64,000 nt of DNA from Anaerovibrio sp. RM50 (GCF_000622005.1 NZ_KK211383.1:124001-188000); one strand, 5' to 3'. Positions 17,237-26,008 are shown, counted from the stretch's first letter. The notes: generated by a model from the letters alone, not told the origin. A program made the numbers and translations.

Positions 17237-18898
17237 TTACATCTTTTCCGGAGCAGAAACTCCCAAAATTCCCAAAGCATGACGAATGGTATGGGCAGTA
17301 ACAGTTACCAGGGCCAGACGTGCCTCAGCCAGCTTGTCATCAACGCCTAAAATACGGCACTGATTGTAGAAGCTGTGGAACTTGCCTGCCAGCTCATAGG
17401 CATAACGGGCAATACGCTGTGGTGCATATTCTGCCGCCGCACGCTCAATTTCTTCCTCATACTCCTGAAGCTTGTTGATAATATCAATCTCAGTCTCATC
17501 CTTAAGGAGTGAAAGATCAACCCCATCAGTAACCTTAAGACCAGTTTCCTGGGCCTGACGGAAAATACTGCAAATACGGGCATGGGCATACTGAATATAA
17601 TAAACAGGATTCTCATTGCTTTTTGACTTGGCCAGATCAAGATCAAAGTCAAGCTGGCTGTCCATGGAACGCATAATGAAGAAATAGCGGGCAGCATCGG
17701 TGCCAACCTCTTCAATAAGCTCCGCCAATGTAACTGTCTGACCAGTACGCTTGCTGAGCTTAACCAGCTCGCCGCCTCTCAGAAGGCGAACCATCTGGAG
17801 AAGAAGTACATCCAAATCATCAGCATTGAAGCCCAAAGCACTCATGGCTGCCTTTACACGGCAGATATAGCCATGGTGGTCTGCGCCCCAAATGTTAATC
17901 AGCTTGCCGAAGCCACGCTCAAACTTATCCTTGTGATAAGCAATATCCGCAGCCAAATATGTAGGAACACCGTTGTCGCGAATTACAACGCGGTCCTTGT
18001 CATCACCATAATCCGTAGACTTAAGCCAGAGAGCGCCGCCCTCCTCATAAATCTTGCCATTCTTCTGAAGCACCTCAACGGCAGCCTTCACCTTATCCGG
18101 ATGGAGAGTACGCTCACTGTACCATACATCAAATTCGCAGTTAAATGCCGCCAGATCTTCCTTCAGGGCTGCCAGCTTTTCCTTTAAGGCCAGCTCCTTG
18201 AAGATATCAAGGCGCTCCTCCTCGGACATATTAAGGTACTTGTCCCCGTCCTTTTTGATAATGCGCTGGGCAGTATCAATAATATCTGCACCGTGGTAGC
18301 CGTTCTCCGGGAAGGTATCCTCAGTGGCCTTGCCCAGAAGCTCCAAATAACGGTGGTCAACGGAAAGGGCCAGATTATTAATCTGATTTCCCGCGTCATT
18401 AATATAATACTCAGAGGTTACAGGGTAGCCTGCAGCTCTCATTACATTAACAAGAGCACTGCCTGCTGCAGCACCGCGGCCATGACCCACGTGGAGAGGA
18501 CCCGTAGGGTTTGCGCTTACATATTCCACCTGAACCGGCTTCATATCCTTCTTTGGCAGCTGACCAAAGTTCTCACCACGGTCCATAATAGCCTTAAGTC
18601 CATCATAAAGAACATTGGCCTTCAGGAAAAAATTAATAAAGCCCGGGCCGGCTATTTCCACACGCTCCAGCCAATCACCCTTGATGCGGCCAGTTACCTC
18701 CTCCGCAATCTTTCTTGGATTCATGCGAAAGGCCTTGGCGGACTGCATTGCGAAGTTAGTGGCAAAATCTCCCATTTCCTTCTTTGGCGGAACCTCAAGA
18801 ATAATATTTGGCAACTCCGCCTCCGGGAAAACACCATCGGCAATAGCAGCCTTGGCAGCCTCCTCAATAGCGGCTAATAAAGTATCCTTAATATCCAA
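17237..18898 (-). CDS. argS: Arginyl-tRNA synthetase
   Basis: A 553-residue class I synthetase. The N-terminal additional domain (1 to about 115) recognises the tRNA elbow. VEYVSANPTGPLHVGHGRG contains the HIGH-like HVGH. The Rossmann core carries WGADHHGYICRVKAA, and VKLSKRTGQ stands at the KMSKS position. The C-terminal helical anticodon domain ends YNQCRILG...RHALGILGV. TTG start at 18898 with GGGAGG nine bases upstream. It follows ywiB, the Bacillus order. Confidence 0.97.
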   Translation of the reverse strand: MDIKDTLLAAIEEAAKAAIADGVFPEAELPNIILEVPPKKEMGDFATNFAMQSAKAFRMNPRKIAEEVTGRIKGDWLERVEIAGPGFINFFLKANVLYDGLKAIMDRGENFGQLPKKDMKPVQVEYVSANPTGPLHVGHGRGAAAGSALVNVMRAAGYPVTSEYYINDAGNQINNLALSVDHRYLELLGKATEDTFPENGYHGADIIDTAQRIIKKDGDKYLNMSEEERLDIFKELALKEKLAALKEDLAAFNCEFDVWYSERTLHPDKVKAAVEVLQKNGKIYEEGGALWLKSTDYGDDKDRVVIRDNGVPTYLAADIAYHKDKFERGFGKLINIWGADHHGYICRVKAAMSALGFNADDLDVLLLQMVRLLRGGELVKLSKRTGQTVTLAELIEEVGTDAARYFFIMRSMDSQLDFDLDLAKSKSNENPVYYIQYAHARICSIFRQAQETGLKVTDGVDLSLLKDETEIDIINKLQEYEEEIERAAAEYAPQRIARYAYELAGKFHSFYNQCRILGVDDKLAEARLALVTVTAHTIRHALGILGVSAPEKM

Positions 18899-18966
18899 AA
18901 TTCATAGCCTCCCAAACTTTTTTATTAATCTGTTTATCTATATAATATCTATCTTTTCAGCAGATC

Positions 18967-19398
18967 TTATTTATCCGATCTGCTGATTTTTATATGAAGC
19001 TCGTACTCACCAACAGGTGACCCGTTAACGGTCAAATCGTAAAAGAGGTCAATTTCACCGTTGGCTCCTACTTCGTCCATGTGTATTTCCAGCTGTCTGG
19101 TATTTATTTCCAGCTCCATGGGCCCATAAGGGGTATGGTACATGGAACGGGTCATTTCACCATGGGAAAAAGTCATTTCCGTATCCACCGCCCCACGACG
19201 GAAGAGGGTGAGCCTGTCACCATCAGTTTTGATGGTGGTGGCAATAACATTCTCCTTGTCCATGGCGCTGTCATCATATTTAATGTAATGCTTTTTATTG
19301 CGGAAATAATACTGGCCTTCAGCCAAGTGGGCAACCTTTTCCCTCTGGCCCTTCAGGTCCTTCTGAAAGCCGGAGGTAACCACTTTAACCTTGTTCAT
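18967..19398 (-). CDS. ywiB: DUF1934 β-barrel protein (YwiB)
   Basis: A 143-residue protein of the DUF1934 family, a calycin-like β-barrel of unknown ligand. It has alternating β-strands: YYFRNKKHYIKYDD, VIATTIKTDGDRLTLFRRG, and MYHTPYGPMELEINTRQLEIHMDE with the family-typical TPYGP. No signal peptide. It heads the argS operon, as in Bacillus. The ATG has AAGGA five bases upstream. Confidence 0.85.
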   Translation of the reverse strand: MNKVKVVTSGFQKDLKGQREKVAHLAEGQYYFRNKKHYIKYDDSAMDKENVIATTIKTDGDRLTLFRRGAVDTEMTFSHGEMTRSMYHTPYGPMELEINTRQLEIHMDEVGANGEIDLFYDLTVNGSPVGEYELHIKISRSDK

Positions 19399-19424
19399 AA
19401 TGGTCCTTTTCGTCCTTACTAATT

Positions 19425-19549
19425 GCAGAACATATATTCGGTTCTGCGTTTAAACAAAACTATACCTATTATACCCAAAAGACATATTATTGCCAAGAAA
19501 TTTATTAATATTTTTCAGGATAATATTCACCCGTTTTCAGGATAATATT
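19425..19549 (-). promoter_or_regulatory. Promoter region of the ywiB-argS-rpoE-pyrG operon
   Basis: Minus-strand -35 TTGGCA (19491-19496), 17-base spacer, -10 TATAAT (19468-19473). The leader starts near 19461 and holds a stem GCAGAAC/GTTCTGC (19425-19447). Upstream are two exact 16-bp direct repeats (19512-19527 and 19534-19549) 22 bp apart, centred near -58 and -80. Confidence 0.75.
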
Positions 19550-19570
19550 TCCCCAGCCGGCCAAATTGAA

Positions 19571-19594
19571 AAGGGACTGCCGAAGCAATCCCTT
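19571..19594 (-). terminator. Terminator of the CheX operon with UUCG tetraloop
   Basis: A 10-bp stem AAGGGATTGC/GCAGTCCCTT (one G-U pair) closed by a TTCG loop, followed by TTTTC on the minus strand. Downstream of the cheX stop. Confidence 0.88.
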
Positions 19595-19617
19595 GAATCT
19601 TATTTTTTCTTATGAGC

Positions 19618-20079
19618 TTACTGCTGAACCGCAATATCAATTTCCACCTGGTGGCCGCTGACATCCATCACAACACACAGATACTGCTCATTGCTGATCT
19701 TAATCTGAAAATCAGAACCCACAGTAAGGGACGGGGTGGAAATATCCACCTCCAGGCCCAGGGCCGTCAGATTGGTGGCCGCATTGGCAGTCAGCATATT
19801 GGACATCTCGGAAATGGCACTCTGGGCCATTTCATCAAAGTTCTCCACCGGCATCCCCATCATCATGGTGGAAGCTATAAACTTTGCGGTGTCTTCACTC
19901 ATATTATAAACGACGTTTCCTCTTATTTCCTTGGTAAAACCAACAATTACAGCTACGCCCTGACTTACTGCGTTTTGATTATTTACGGTCATACCTGTAC
20001 GCTGTGGTGTTGGGAAGCCCATCTGAGGAAGTACAGTCGTAAATGCATCGATAAACGGATTAACCAGTTTTACATCCAT
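19618..20079 (-). CDS. cheX: CheX-family CheY-P phosphatase-like protein
   Basis: A 153-residue single-domain CheX/CheC protein. It has the phosphatase signature E-x-x-N in SEMSNMLTANA (about residues 89-99). N-terminal NPFIDAFTTVLPQMG matches CheX. Family members dephosphorylate CheY-P in the cytoplasm. The start is three bases after the stop of the CheY-CheX fusion, so both are made together. No other chemotaxis gene is in the window. Confidence 0.85.
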   Translation of the reverse strand: MDVKLVNPFIDAFTTVLPQMGFPTPQRTGMTVNNQNAVSQGVAVIVGFTKEIRGNVVYNMSEDTAKFIASTMMMGMPVENFDEMAQSAISEMSNMLTANAATNLTALGLEVDISTPSLTVGSDFQIKISNEQYLCVVMDVSGHQVEIDIAVQQ

Positions 20080-20082
20080 AAG

Positions 20083-20946
20083 TTATACTCCCCTCGCAAA
20101 ACCAACATTCATATGTACGTCCCCATAAGAGGTCTTAGCTTTTACATTAAACGAAATTAGCTCAGGATTGGACAGAATAATATCCGAACCAATAACTGTC
20201 CCCGGCGGCGTAATACGCATTTCCTTGTCCTTAAATACGTCATTTACCCGCGAAACAGCACGGCCTGTAATAATATTACCTGCCTCTTCAATAGCAGCCT
20301 CTGCCTCATCAGCAGACAAATCATCCTGTGGATCCATGCCCAACATGGCCTTGCTCAAATTGTACATGGTATCGGAATCCATATAAAGAGCCACCCTGCC
20401 CTTAGGCTCACCAACAATACCAATAACAGCTGCCACGCCGTCCACCTTGAGGACAGAATCCTCATTCTGGGCAATCTCAATCTCACTCTGAATACCAAAG
20501 AGAGACATAAGGCTCTGCTGGAGCACCTTGGCAAAGGTTGTCACATAGGACTCCCTGTAAACGGCCACTGCACCAACATTCTCATTACACATAATCATCA
20601 GCGTATCAATCAGCTCATTTGTGCTGACTGGCTTCTGCAGGAAGGAACCGATACCGGCCATACGGCCCTGCATAATCAGCTTGGCATCCTTCATGGCACT
20701 GATCATAACAATCTTTGCCTTTGGATCTATCGCATGAATACGACGGGTGCACTCAATACCATCTGCATCCGGCAAATTCATGTCCATGGTAACAACATCT
20801 GGTTTAGTCTTAGCATAAAGAGCTACTGCCTCAGCAGAATTCTCAGCCATTGCGCATACTTCAAAATTAGTCTTGGCCAGCATGGAGCTAACCATCATAC
20901 GGCTAATCCTTGAATCATCAACTACCATAACCTTGACTTTTTCCAC
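20083..20946 (-). CDS. CheY-like receiver fused to a CheX/CheC-type domain
   Basis: A 287-residue fusion. The receiver (about 1-120) has VVDDS (acidic pair), VTMDMNLPDADG with the phosphoacceptor Asp, VMISA and LQKPVS (Lys). The C-terminal half (about 140-285) is a CheX-like domain with EEAGNIITGRAVSRV carrying the E-x-x-N pair. So the protein could both accept and remove phosphate. The start is best as GTG at 20946, with AGGTGA six bases upstream; the TTG at 20952 lies too close to that site. Cotranscribed with cheX. Confidence 0.82.
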   Translation of the reverse strand: MEKVKVMVVDDSRISRMMVSSMLAKTNFEVCAMAENSAEAVALYAKTKPDVVTMDMNLPDADGIECTRRIHAIDPKAKIVMISAMKDAKLIMQGRMAGIGSFLQKPVSTNELIDTLMIMCNENVGAVAVYRESYVTTFAKVLQQSLMSLFGIQSEIEIAQNEDSVLKVDGVAAVIGIVGEPKGRVALYMDSDTMYNLSKAMLGMDPQDDLSADEAEAAIEEAGNIITGRAVSRVNDVFKDKEMRITPPGTVIGSDIILSNPELISFNVKAKTSYGDVHMNVGFARGV

Positions 20947-20952
20947 AAACAA

Positions 20953-21262
20953 TCACCTGCGCTTTTCGTGTATTTTACTCTCACTATAAATATTCGCCAA
21001 AAAAGTGAAAATCCTTCTAAAACTACGAAAAAACTATATGTGTTTCTTCTAGTATACAAAAATTAGCAGGGCAATTCAAGGAAAAACGTCCCAACCGCCC
21101 CACACTTTGAAGGGTTATTAACTATTAAAATTCTTTAAAAAATTAAAAAATCCTTCTTTGATTTCAATTTTATTTATCATTCTTTAAAATCCGATTTGCC
21201 AAAAAGGAATTCTTCTTTGTATAATAGGAAAGTATTATGTTTTGATATAGGAGGAATAACAT
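20953..21262. other. Divergent regulatory stretch between the CheY-CheX gene and putP
   Basis: AT-rich, with no gene. The putP promoter is -35 TTGCCA (21196-21201), 18 bases, -10 TATAAT (21220-21225) on the plus strand. I see no riboswitch or strong palindrome. Confidence 0.6.
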
Positions 21263-22738
21263 TTGGATAATATATTAATAATTTCGGCCTTTGTTATATA
21301 TTTGGGCCTGATGATGTTTATCGGATTATATTATTATAGGAAGACAAACAACATGGACGACTATATCATAGGCAACAGAAAGCTGGGGGCATGGGTAACC
21401 TCCCTCAGCGCCGAGGCCTCTGATATGAGCGGCTGGATGCTGATGGGTCTCCCCGGCGCAGCATATCTGGCGGGGCTTAACGCCGGCTGGATTGCAGTGG
21501 GGCTGGCTATTGGCACATACGCCAACTGGAAATTTATTGCGGCCAGACTGAGAAAGTTTACGGAAATTGCCAACAATTCCCTGACCCTGCCGGATTTTTT
21601 CCAGAACCGCTACAATGACAACAGCAATATTTTGCGGGTTGCCCCGGCAATTTTTATCATTATTTTCTTCGTAATATATACCTCCTCAGGCTTTGTCAGC
21701 GGTGGCAAGCTGTTCAGTACCCTCTTTGGGCTGGACTACTCCACAGCCGTGCTTCTTGGTGCCTTTGTGGTGGTATTCTACACCCTCACCGGCGGCTTTA
21801 TGGCCGTGTGCTGGACTGATTTTATTCAGGGCGTTATGATGTTCTTTGCCATTATTATGGTTCCTTCCGTGGCAGTATATGCTTTGGGTGGTATATCCAA
21901 CACAGCCACTGCTGTAAACATTATGAATCCAACCTTCTTCAATCCATTCATGGGTCCTGATGGTTCAACCATTTCCTTCATTGAATTTATTTCCCTTATG
22001 GGCTGGGGCCTTGGTTACTTTGGCCAGCCACATATTCTCATTCGTTTCATGGCCATCAAGTCCTCCAATGAACTGAGCCGTGCCATGCATATTGCCATGG
22101 TTTGGGTTGCAATTTCCCTGGCCGCAGCAGTGGCCGTTGGTATTGTGGGCAGCGTTTATCTCACGGAAACTCTTACGGGTCCAAAGGTTGAAACAGTATT
22201 TCTGGTAATGACCGAAGAGCTGTTTACCCCATTTGTTGGTGGCCTTATAATGTCTGCTGTATTGGCTGCAATCATGAGTACCGCATCAGCCCAGCTGCTG
22301 GTGGCTGCCTCCGCCTTCTCACAGGATTTTTACCGCTCTGTTTTCCGCAAAGAGGCAGGACAGCGTGAGCTTATCTGGGTAAGCCGCACTGCAGTGCTGG
22401 TTATTTCCACCATGGCCATCGGCTTGGCCATGAACCCGAACAGCTTCATTCTGGATATGGTTTCATACGCCTGGGCCGGCTTCGGCGCCGCCTTTGGGCC
22501 AGCTCTGATTATGTCCCTGTTCTGGAGAAGGGCCACCAGAAACGGCATACTGGCAGGCATTTGTGTAGGTGGCCTTACCGTGCTTATCTGGAAGCAGCTT
22601 GCCCTCTTCGGCCTCTACGAGATTATTCCGGGCTTCCTGTTCTCCCTGCTTGCAATTTATATTGTAAGCAAGCTGGATAAGGAGCCTTCCAAGGAAATTA
22701 CGGATATGTTTGATTCCGTACAGCATTCAGAAATCTGA
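21263..22738 (+). CDS. putP: Sodium/proline symporter
   Basis: A 491-residue sodium:solute symporter (SSF) family protein with about 13 hydrophobic helices. PutP features include NRKLGAWVTSLSAEASDMSGW, LTLPDFFQNR, FYTLTGGFMAVCWTDFIQG, and GLGYFGQPHILIRFMAIK. It imports L-proline with Na+ at the cytoplasmic membrane. The start is a TTG at 21263 with AGGAGG eight bases upstream. It has its own promoter and a strong terminator. Confidence 0.94.
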   Translation: MDNILIISAFVIYLGLMMFIGLYYYRKTNNMDDYIIGNRKLGAWVTSLSAEASDMSGWMLMGLPGAAYLAGLNAGWIAVGLAIGTYANWKFIAARLRKFTEIANNSLTLPDFFQNRYNDNSNILRVAPAIFIIIFFVIYTSSGFVSGGKLFSTLFGLDYSTAVLLGAFVVVFYTLTGGFMAVCWTDFIQGVMMFFAIIMVPSVAVYALGGISNTATAVNIMNPTFFNPFMGPDGSTISFIEFISLMGWGLGYFGQPHILIRFMAIKSSNELSRAMHIAMVWVAISLAAAVAVGIVGSVYLTETLTGPKVETVFLVMTEELFTPFVGGLIMSAVLAAIMSTASAQLLVAASAFSQDFYRSVFRKEAGQRELIWVSRTAVLVISTMAIGLAMNPNSFILDMVSYAWAGFGAAFGPALIMSLFWRRATRNGILAGICVGGLTVLIWKQLALFGLYEIIPGFLFSLLAIYIVSKLDKEPSKEITDMFDSVQHSEI

Positions 22739-22780
22739 TAGCATAAGCAAGATGAAAGCATAGGGCTTTTCATAGTAAAA

Positions 22781-22821
22781 ATGGACTGACAGCGGGGCAT
22801 TTCCCTGGCCTGTCAGTCCAT
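22781..22821 (+). terminator. putP terminator
   Basis: A 12-bp perfect stem ATGGACTGACAG/CTGTCAGTCCAT with a 17-nt loop, followed by TTTTT. Confidence 0.9.
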
Positions 22822-22867
22822 TTTTAAATTTCTCAAAAAAATTTTGAAATTTTTTCTCATTTGGGTA

Positions 22868-22896
22868 TTGAAAATCATTTTCATTTATGCTATATT
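22868..22896 (+). promoter_or_regulatory. Promoter overlapped by a perfect Fur-box-like palindrome
   Basis: -35 TTGAAA (22868-22873), 17-base spacer, -10 TATATT (22891-22896). The 15-bp palindrome TGAAAATCATTTTCA (22869-22883) has the 7-1-7 shape of Firmicute Fur boxes (TGATAATnATTATCA) and covers the -35 and spacer, a repressor position. No protein gene lies downstream on this strand. Confidence 0.65.
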
Positions 22897-22902
22897 ATAT
22901 CC

Positions 22903-22986
22903 AGGCTTTGAAAAAAGCCGTAACTCTCCTAAATATAATACACACACACCAGAAAAGGGATTCCCCGAGGACAGGGAATCCCTTTT
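22903..22986 (+). ncRNA. Candidate Fur-controlled small RNA, about 84 nt
   Basis: From the predicted start near 22903 to the end of the T run the transcript would have three parts. The first is a 6-bp stem GGCTTT/AAAGCC with a GAAA loop (22904-22919). The second is an unpaired CU- and CA-rich stretch (22920-22950) containing ACTCTCCT, complementary to a Shine-Dalgarno site. The third is a terminator with a 9-bp core GGGATTCCC/GGGAATCCC and a TTTT run. Layout and size resemble Bacillus FsrA, but I see no proof of sequence homology. The same terminator can also stop the glycosyltransferase gene arriving on the other strand. Confidence 0.6.
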
Positions 22987-22991
22987 CTGGT
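22950..22991. terminator. Bidirectional terminator (sRNA candidate / GtrB-like gene)
   Basis: A long inverted repeat from ACCAGAAAAGGG to CCCTTTTCTGGT, with core GGGATTCCC (22958 to about 22965) and GGGAATCCC (22974-22982). A and T tracts flank the core on both strands. Confidence 0.8.
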
Positions 22992-23034
22992 GGAAAACAA
23001 TATTCCAAAGGCAGTTTACAACACTTTATTTAAT

Positions 23035-23970
23035 TTATTCTTCATCCTTGGGACGACCGCGGCCGACGAGGTATAACGGTCTGTTTTTAACTTCCTCGTA
23101 AATGCGGCCGATGTATTCTCCCAGAATGCCCAGCACCGTCAGCTGCATGCCCCCGAAGAATACTATGCAGGCCGTAATGGTAGCCCAACCAGCTACCGCA
23201 TCATCATAGACAAATTTTGATACCAAAACGTGCAAAAACAGCAGTATACTTATGAAACCGCAGAAAACACCAATATACATGCCCATACGCAATGGCAAGG
23301 TGGAAAAGGCCATTACACCATCAATGGCCAAATGAAGCATTTTCTTGGGGGAGAACTTGGAAACCCCCGCAAAGCGCTTTGGGGCCACAAATTCTATATA
23401 GGTCTGCTTGAAGCCCATGGAACCTATCATCCCACGAATGAAGCGGGCGTGCTCACGATAACGGCGGAAGGCCTTTACCGCCACCTGATCCATAAGGCGA
23501 AAATCTGCCCCACCTTCCTGAATATGTACGGTGGAAACCATGTTCAGCAGCTTGTAATAATAGGTCGAGGTCAGCTTTTTCACGGCTGAAACCCCTTCCG
23601 TGGTCTTGCGGATGGTCTGCACCACCTCATAGCCCTCTTCCCACTTGGCAAGCAGCTCAGGAATCAGCTCTGGAGGATGCTGCATATCCCCATCCATCAT
23701 AATAACCGCATCACCGTCGGCGTGATCAAGGCCGCAGGTGAGGGCCAGCTGATGGCCAGAGTTTTTGGCAAGGAAAATGGACTGAACCCTGGAATCCTTC
23801 TTTTCCAGCTCCCGCAGTATTTCACGGCTGCGGTCCTTGGAGCCGTCATCCACAAAATCCAGCTCAAATTCATAGTCCAGCTTGTCAAACACGTCAACAA
23901 TGGCCTCATAAAAATGCTCTATATTATCTTCTTCATTGTATACAGGAACAACAACTGATATAATCTTCAT
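23035..23970 (-). CDS. Polyprenyl-phosphate glycosyltransferase, GT2 (GtrB-like)
   Basis: A 311-residue membrane-bound GT2 enzyme. The catalytic part starts KIISVVVPVYNEEDNIE, with DFVDDGSKDRS and MMDGDMQHPPELIP (DxD metal site). The acceptor-side motif is GGADFRLMDQVAV. Two C-terminal helices (about 231-290) anchor it. GtrB-type enzymes load a sugar on undecaprenyl phosphate at the inner membrane face. A GtrA-like flippase is encoded divergently next door, which supports lipid-linked sugar export. Confidence 0.9.
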   Translation of the reverse strand: MKIISVVVPVYNEEDNIEHFYEAIVDVFDKLDYEFELDFVDDGSKDRSREILRELEKKDSRVQSIFLAKNSGHQLALTCGLDHADGDAVIMMDGDMQHPPELIPELLAKWEEGYEVVQTIRKTTEGVSAVKKLTSTYYYKLLNMVSTVHIQEGGADFRLMDQVAVKAFRRYREHARFIRGMIGSMGFKQTYIEFVAPKRFAGVSKFSPKKMLHLAIDGVMAFSTLPLRMGMYIGVFCGFISILLFLHVLVSKFVYDDAVAGWATITACIVFFGGMQLTVLGILGEYIGRIYEEVKNRPLYLVGRGRPKDEE

Positions 23971-24084
23971 GGTTATCTCTTTTCTATTTTTTAATCCAGT
24001 ACAAAATACCCTAACTATTTAATACCTAAATATTATAATAGCAGCGGGAGTTTTTCTCAACACAAAATTCCAAAGGGGAGCATA

Positions 24085-24486
24085 ATGAAATTAATCCAAC
24101 AAACAAAACATCACTTTTTAACCAAGGAATTTTTCCTTTTTTTGGTTATTGGCTGTATCAACACCTTTAACTGCACTTTTCTGGCCTGGCTCTGTTCCTT
24201 CCTTATAACCGATGCCAATCTCACCTTCAACATTGGTTACATTTTGGCTAATCTCTGTGCCTGCTGGATGAACAGCCGCTTTGTCTTCCATGATACATTG
24301 TCCGTAAGCCGATTTGTCAAATTCTTTATATCCTATATTCCCAACTATATCATTCAGAATATCATCGTAATAATATTCTACAACTGGCTGGACTATCCGC
24401 CAATTGTCAGCTACCTTATAGCTGCAATACTTGGAATACCAATTACCTTCCTTATGGTAAAAATCTTCGCCTTTGGGCGAAAGTAA
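24085..24486 (+). CDS. GtrA-family membrane protein
   Basis: A 133-residue protein with four transmembrane helices. Family marks include FFLFLVIGCINTFN at the start and NIGYILANLCACWMNSRFVF in the middle. GtrA proteins are proposed to flip polyprenyl-phosphate sugars across the membrane for cell-surface glycosylation. It is divergent from the GtrB-like gene with a spacing of 114 bases. GGGGAG lies upstream of the ATG. Confidence 0.88.
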   Translation: MKLIQQTKHHFLTKEFFLFLVIGCINTFNCTFLAWLCSFLITDANLTFNIGYILANLCACWMNSRFVFHDTLSVSRFVKFFISYIPNYIIQNIIVIIFYNWLDYPPIVSYLIAAILGIPITFLMVKIFAFGRK

Positions 24487-24526
24487 AAATCGGACCGGGT
24501 TGACCAGACCGATTCACTTTTGCAAT

Positions 24527-24577
24527 AAAACGGGACTGTCCCAGCTGATGACTTTCATCAGGGAACAGCCCCGTTTT
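24527..24577. terminator. Bidirectional terminator after gtrA
   Basis: AAAACGGGACTGTCCC pairs (with mismatches) with GGGAACAGCCCCGTTTT, with an inner CTGATGA/TCATCAG stem. It serves the convergent gtrA and 24591 genes. A second smaller stem AATCGG/CCGATT at 24488-24513 comes first. Confidence 0.8.
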
Positions 24578-24590
24578 AAATTATCTTTAT

Positions 24591-24959
24591 TTACCTTATT
24601 CTGTTACGTCTTGCTTTTGGTTTTCCCAATATTTCCGCCCAGACTACGGCCTGTGCCATACCACTCATGGGCTTTCTCCTATGCTCCGTGGTATAGGAAG
24701 GGTCCTGGGGCGGTTCCACATGCTTTTCCTCATAATCGTCCGTATGACGGGTAAGATACTCCTGATAGGGATTATGGACCTGGGCATACTCATTGGGATG
24801 ATGAGGTCTGTGCTGGGGCGGAGGCGGCTCCTGGGGCCTGCCTATATCCGGCGGTGTCCAGTCCTTTGGAATAGGCTGGGCCGGTGGCTTCTTTTTGTCC
24901 AGCACATTGCCCAGTATAACCATAAAGGCAAATACCACTATTGGAATAACATAATCCAT
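24591..24959 (-). CDS. Small membrane-anchored proline-rich protein
   Basis: A 122-residue protein: one N-terminal transmembrane helix (about 3-19, VIPIVVFAFMVILGNVL), then a long region rich in P, Q, H and E (about 25-95, with PPDIGRPQEPPPPQHRPHH). A short conserved-looking end, MAQAVVWAEILGKPKARRN, resembles a docking helix. I do not know the family. It follows floA by 15 bases on the same strand and is probably cotranscribed with nfeD and floA, hence a candidate membrane-microdomain partner. Confidence 0.65.
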   Translation of the reverse strand: MDYVIPIVVFAFMVILGNVLDKKKPPAQPIPKDWTPPDIGRPQEPPPPQHRPHHPNEYAQVHNPYQEYLTRHTDDYEEKHVEPPQDPSYTTEHRRKPMSGMAQAVVWAEILGKPKARRNRIR

Positions 24960-24973
24960 AGCATTTCACCTGC

Positions 24974-25984
24974 TTACTTAATTGGTGGTGGGGTCAGTGG
25001 ACTGTCATCGGCACTGCGGCTGATGCTGTCACGCATATCAGTATCAGCCTTTACGTTGTTAAGATTGTAATAATCCATTACCCCCAAATTGCCGTTCTTC
25101 AATGCCTCAGCCATGGCGTGTGGCACCTCTGCCTGGGCCTCTACTACCTTGGCCTCCATCTCCTGGGTATAGGCCTTCATCTCCTGCTCCTTGGCTACGG
25201 CCATAGCACGGCGTTCCTCAGCCTTGGCCTGGGCAATGCGCTTGTCGGCCTCGGCCTGATCAGTCAGAAGCTCGGCACCGATATTTCTGCCCACATCAAC
25301 GTCGGCAATATCAATGGAGAGAATCTCAAAGGCAGTACCTGCATCCAGGCCCTTGCCCAACACTGTCTTGGAAATATCATCAGGATTTGCCAGCACATCG
25401 GTGTGGCTCACAGAGGAACCTACAGTGGTAACGATACCCTCACCGACACGGGCGATGATAGTTGGCTCACCGGCACCGCCCACAAGGCGGTCGATGTTGG
25501 CACGGACAGTAACCCTTGCCTTGATACGCAGCTCAATTCCGTTCTTGGCCACAGCGGAAACCACAGGAGTCTCAATAACCTTTGGATTAACGCTCATCTG
25601 TACAGCTTCCAGCACATCACGGCCAGCCAGATCAATGGCGGCAGAGCGCTCAAAAGGAAGTGGTATCTGGGCTCTGTGGGCAGCAATAAGGGCATCTACC
25701 ACCTTGTCCACATTACCGCCGGCAAGGAAATGGGCCTCCAGCTGGTTAACCTCCACGCTAAGACCAGCCTTGTTTGCCTTAATAAGAGGATATACGATGC
25801 GGGAAGGAATAACCTGACGCAGGCGCATACCTACCAGAGTAAAGATTCCCACGGGCACGTTGGCCGCCTTGGCTGCAATCCACAGGCGCAGAGGCACAAA
25901 GTGCAAAAATACAAAGAGAAATACAATGGCCAGGAAAATCCACAGACCACTGAAATCCATTAAAAAATCAAAAATTTCGTCCAT
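24974..25984 (-). CDS. floA: Flotillin-like protein FloA
   Basis: A 336-residue SPFH protein organising membrane microdomains. An N-terminal hydrophobic hairpin (about 8-28) is followed by SPFH motifs ([41 protein letters not shown]). The coiled coil is rich in A, E and K ([21 protein letters not shown]), and the end is typical ([15 protein letters not shown]). A GTG at 25993 is in frame, but AAGGGTG lies six bases before the ATG at 25984. Linked to the NfeD-like gene as in Bacillus yqfAB. Confidence 0.94.
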   Translation of the reverse strand: MDEIFDFLMDFSGLWIFLAIVFLFVFLHFVPLRLWIAAKAANVPVGIFTLVGMRLRQVIPSRIVYPLIKANKAGLSVEVNQLEAHFLAGGNVDKVVDALIAAHRAQIPLPFERSAAIDLAGRDVLEAVQMSVNPKVIETPVVSAVAKNGIELRIKARVTVRANIDRLVGGAGEPTIIARVGEGIVTTVGSSVSHTDVLANPDDISKTVLGKGLDAGTAFEILSIDIADVDVGRNIGAELLTDQAEADKRIAQAKAEERRAMAVAKEQEMKAYTQEMEAKVVEAQAEVPHAMAEALKNGNLGVMDYYNLNNVKADTDMRDSISRSADDSPLTPPPIK

Positions 25985-26008
25985 AAAATACACCCTTTCA
26001 ACTTTATA

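Noticed and set aside
22844-23101. Small plus-strand protein after putP
   Set aside because: The frame runs through the sRNA candidate and its terminator into the GtrB-like gene. It has no ribosome site and starts before the predicted promoter.
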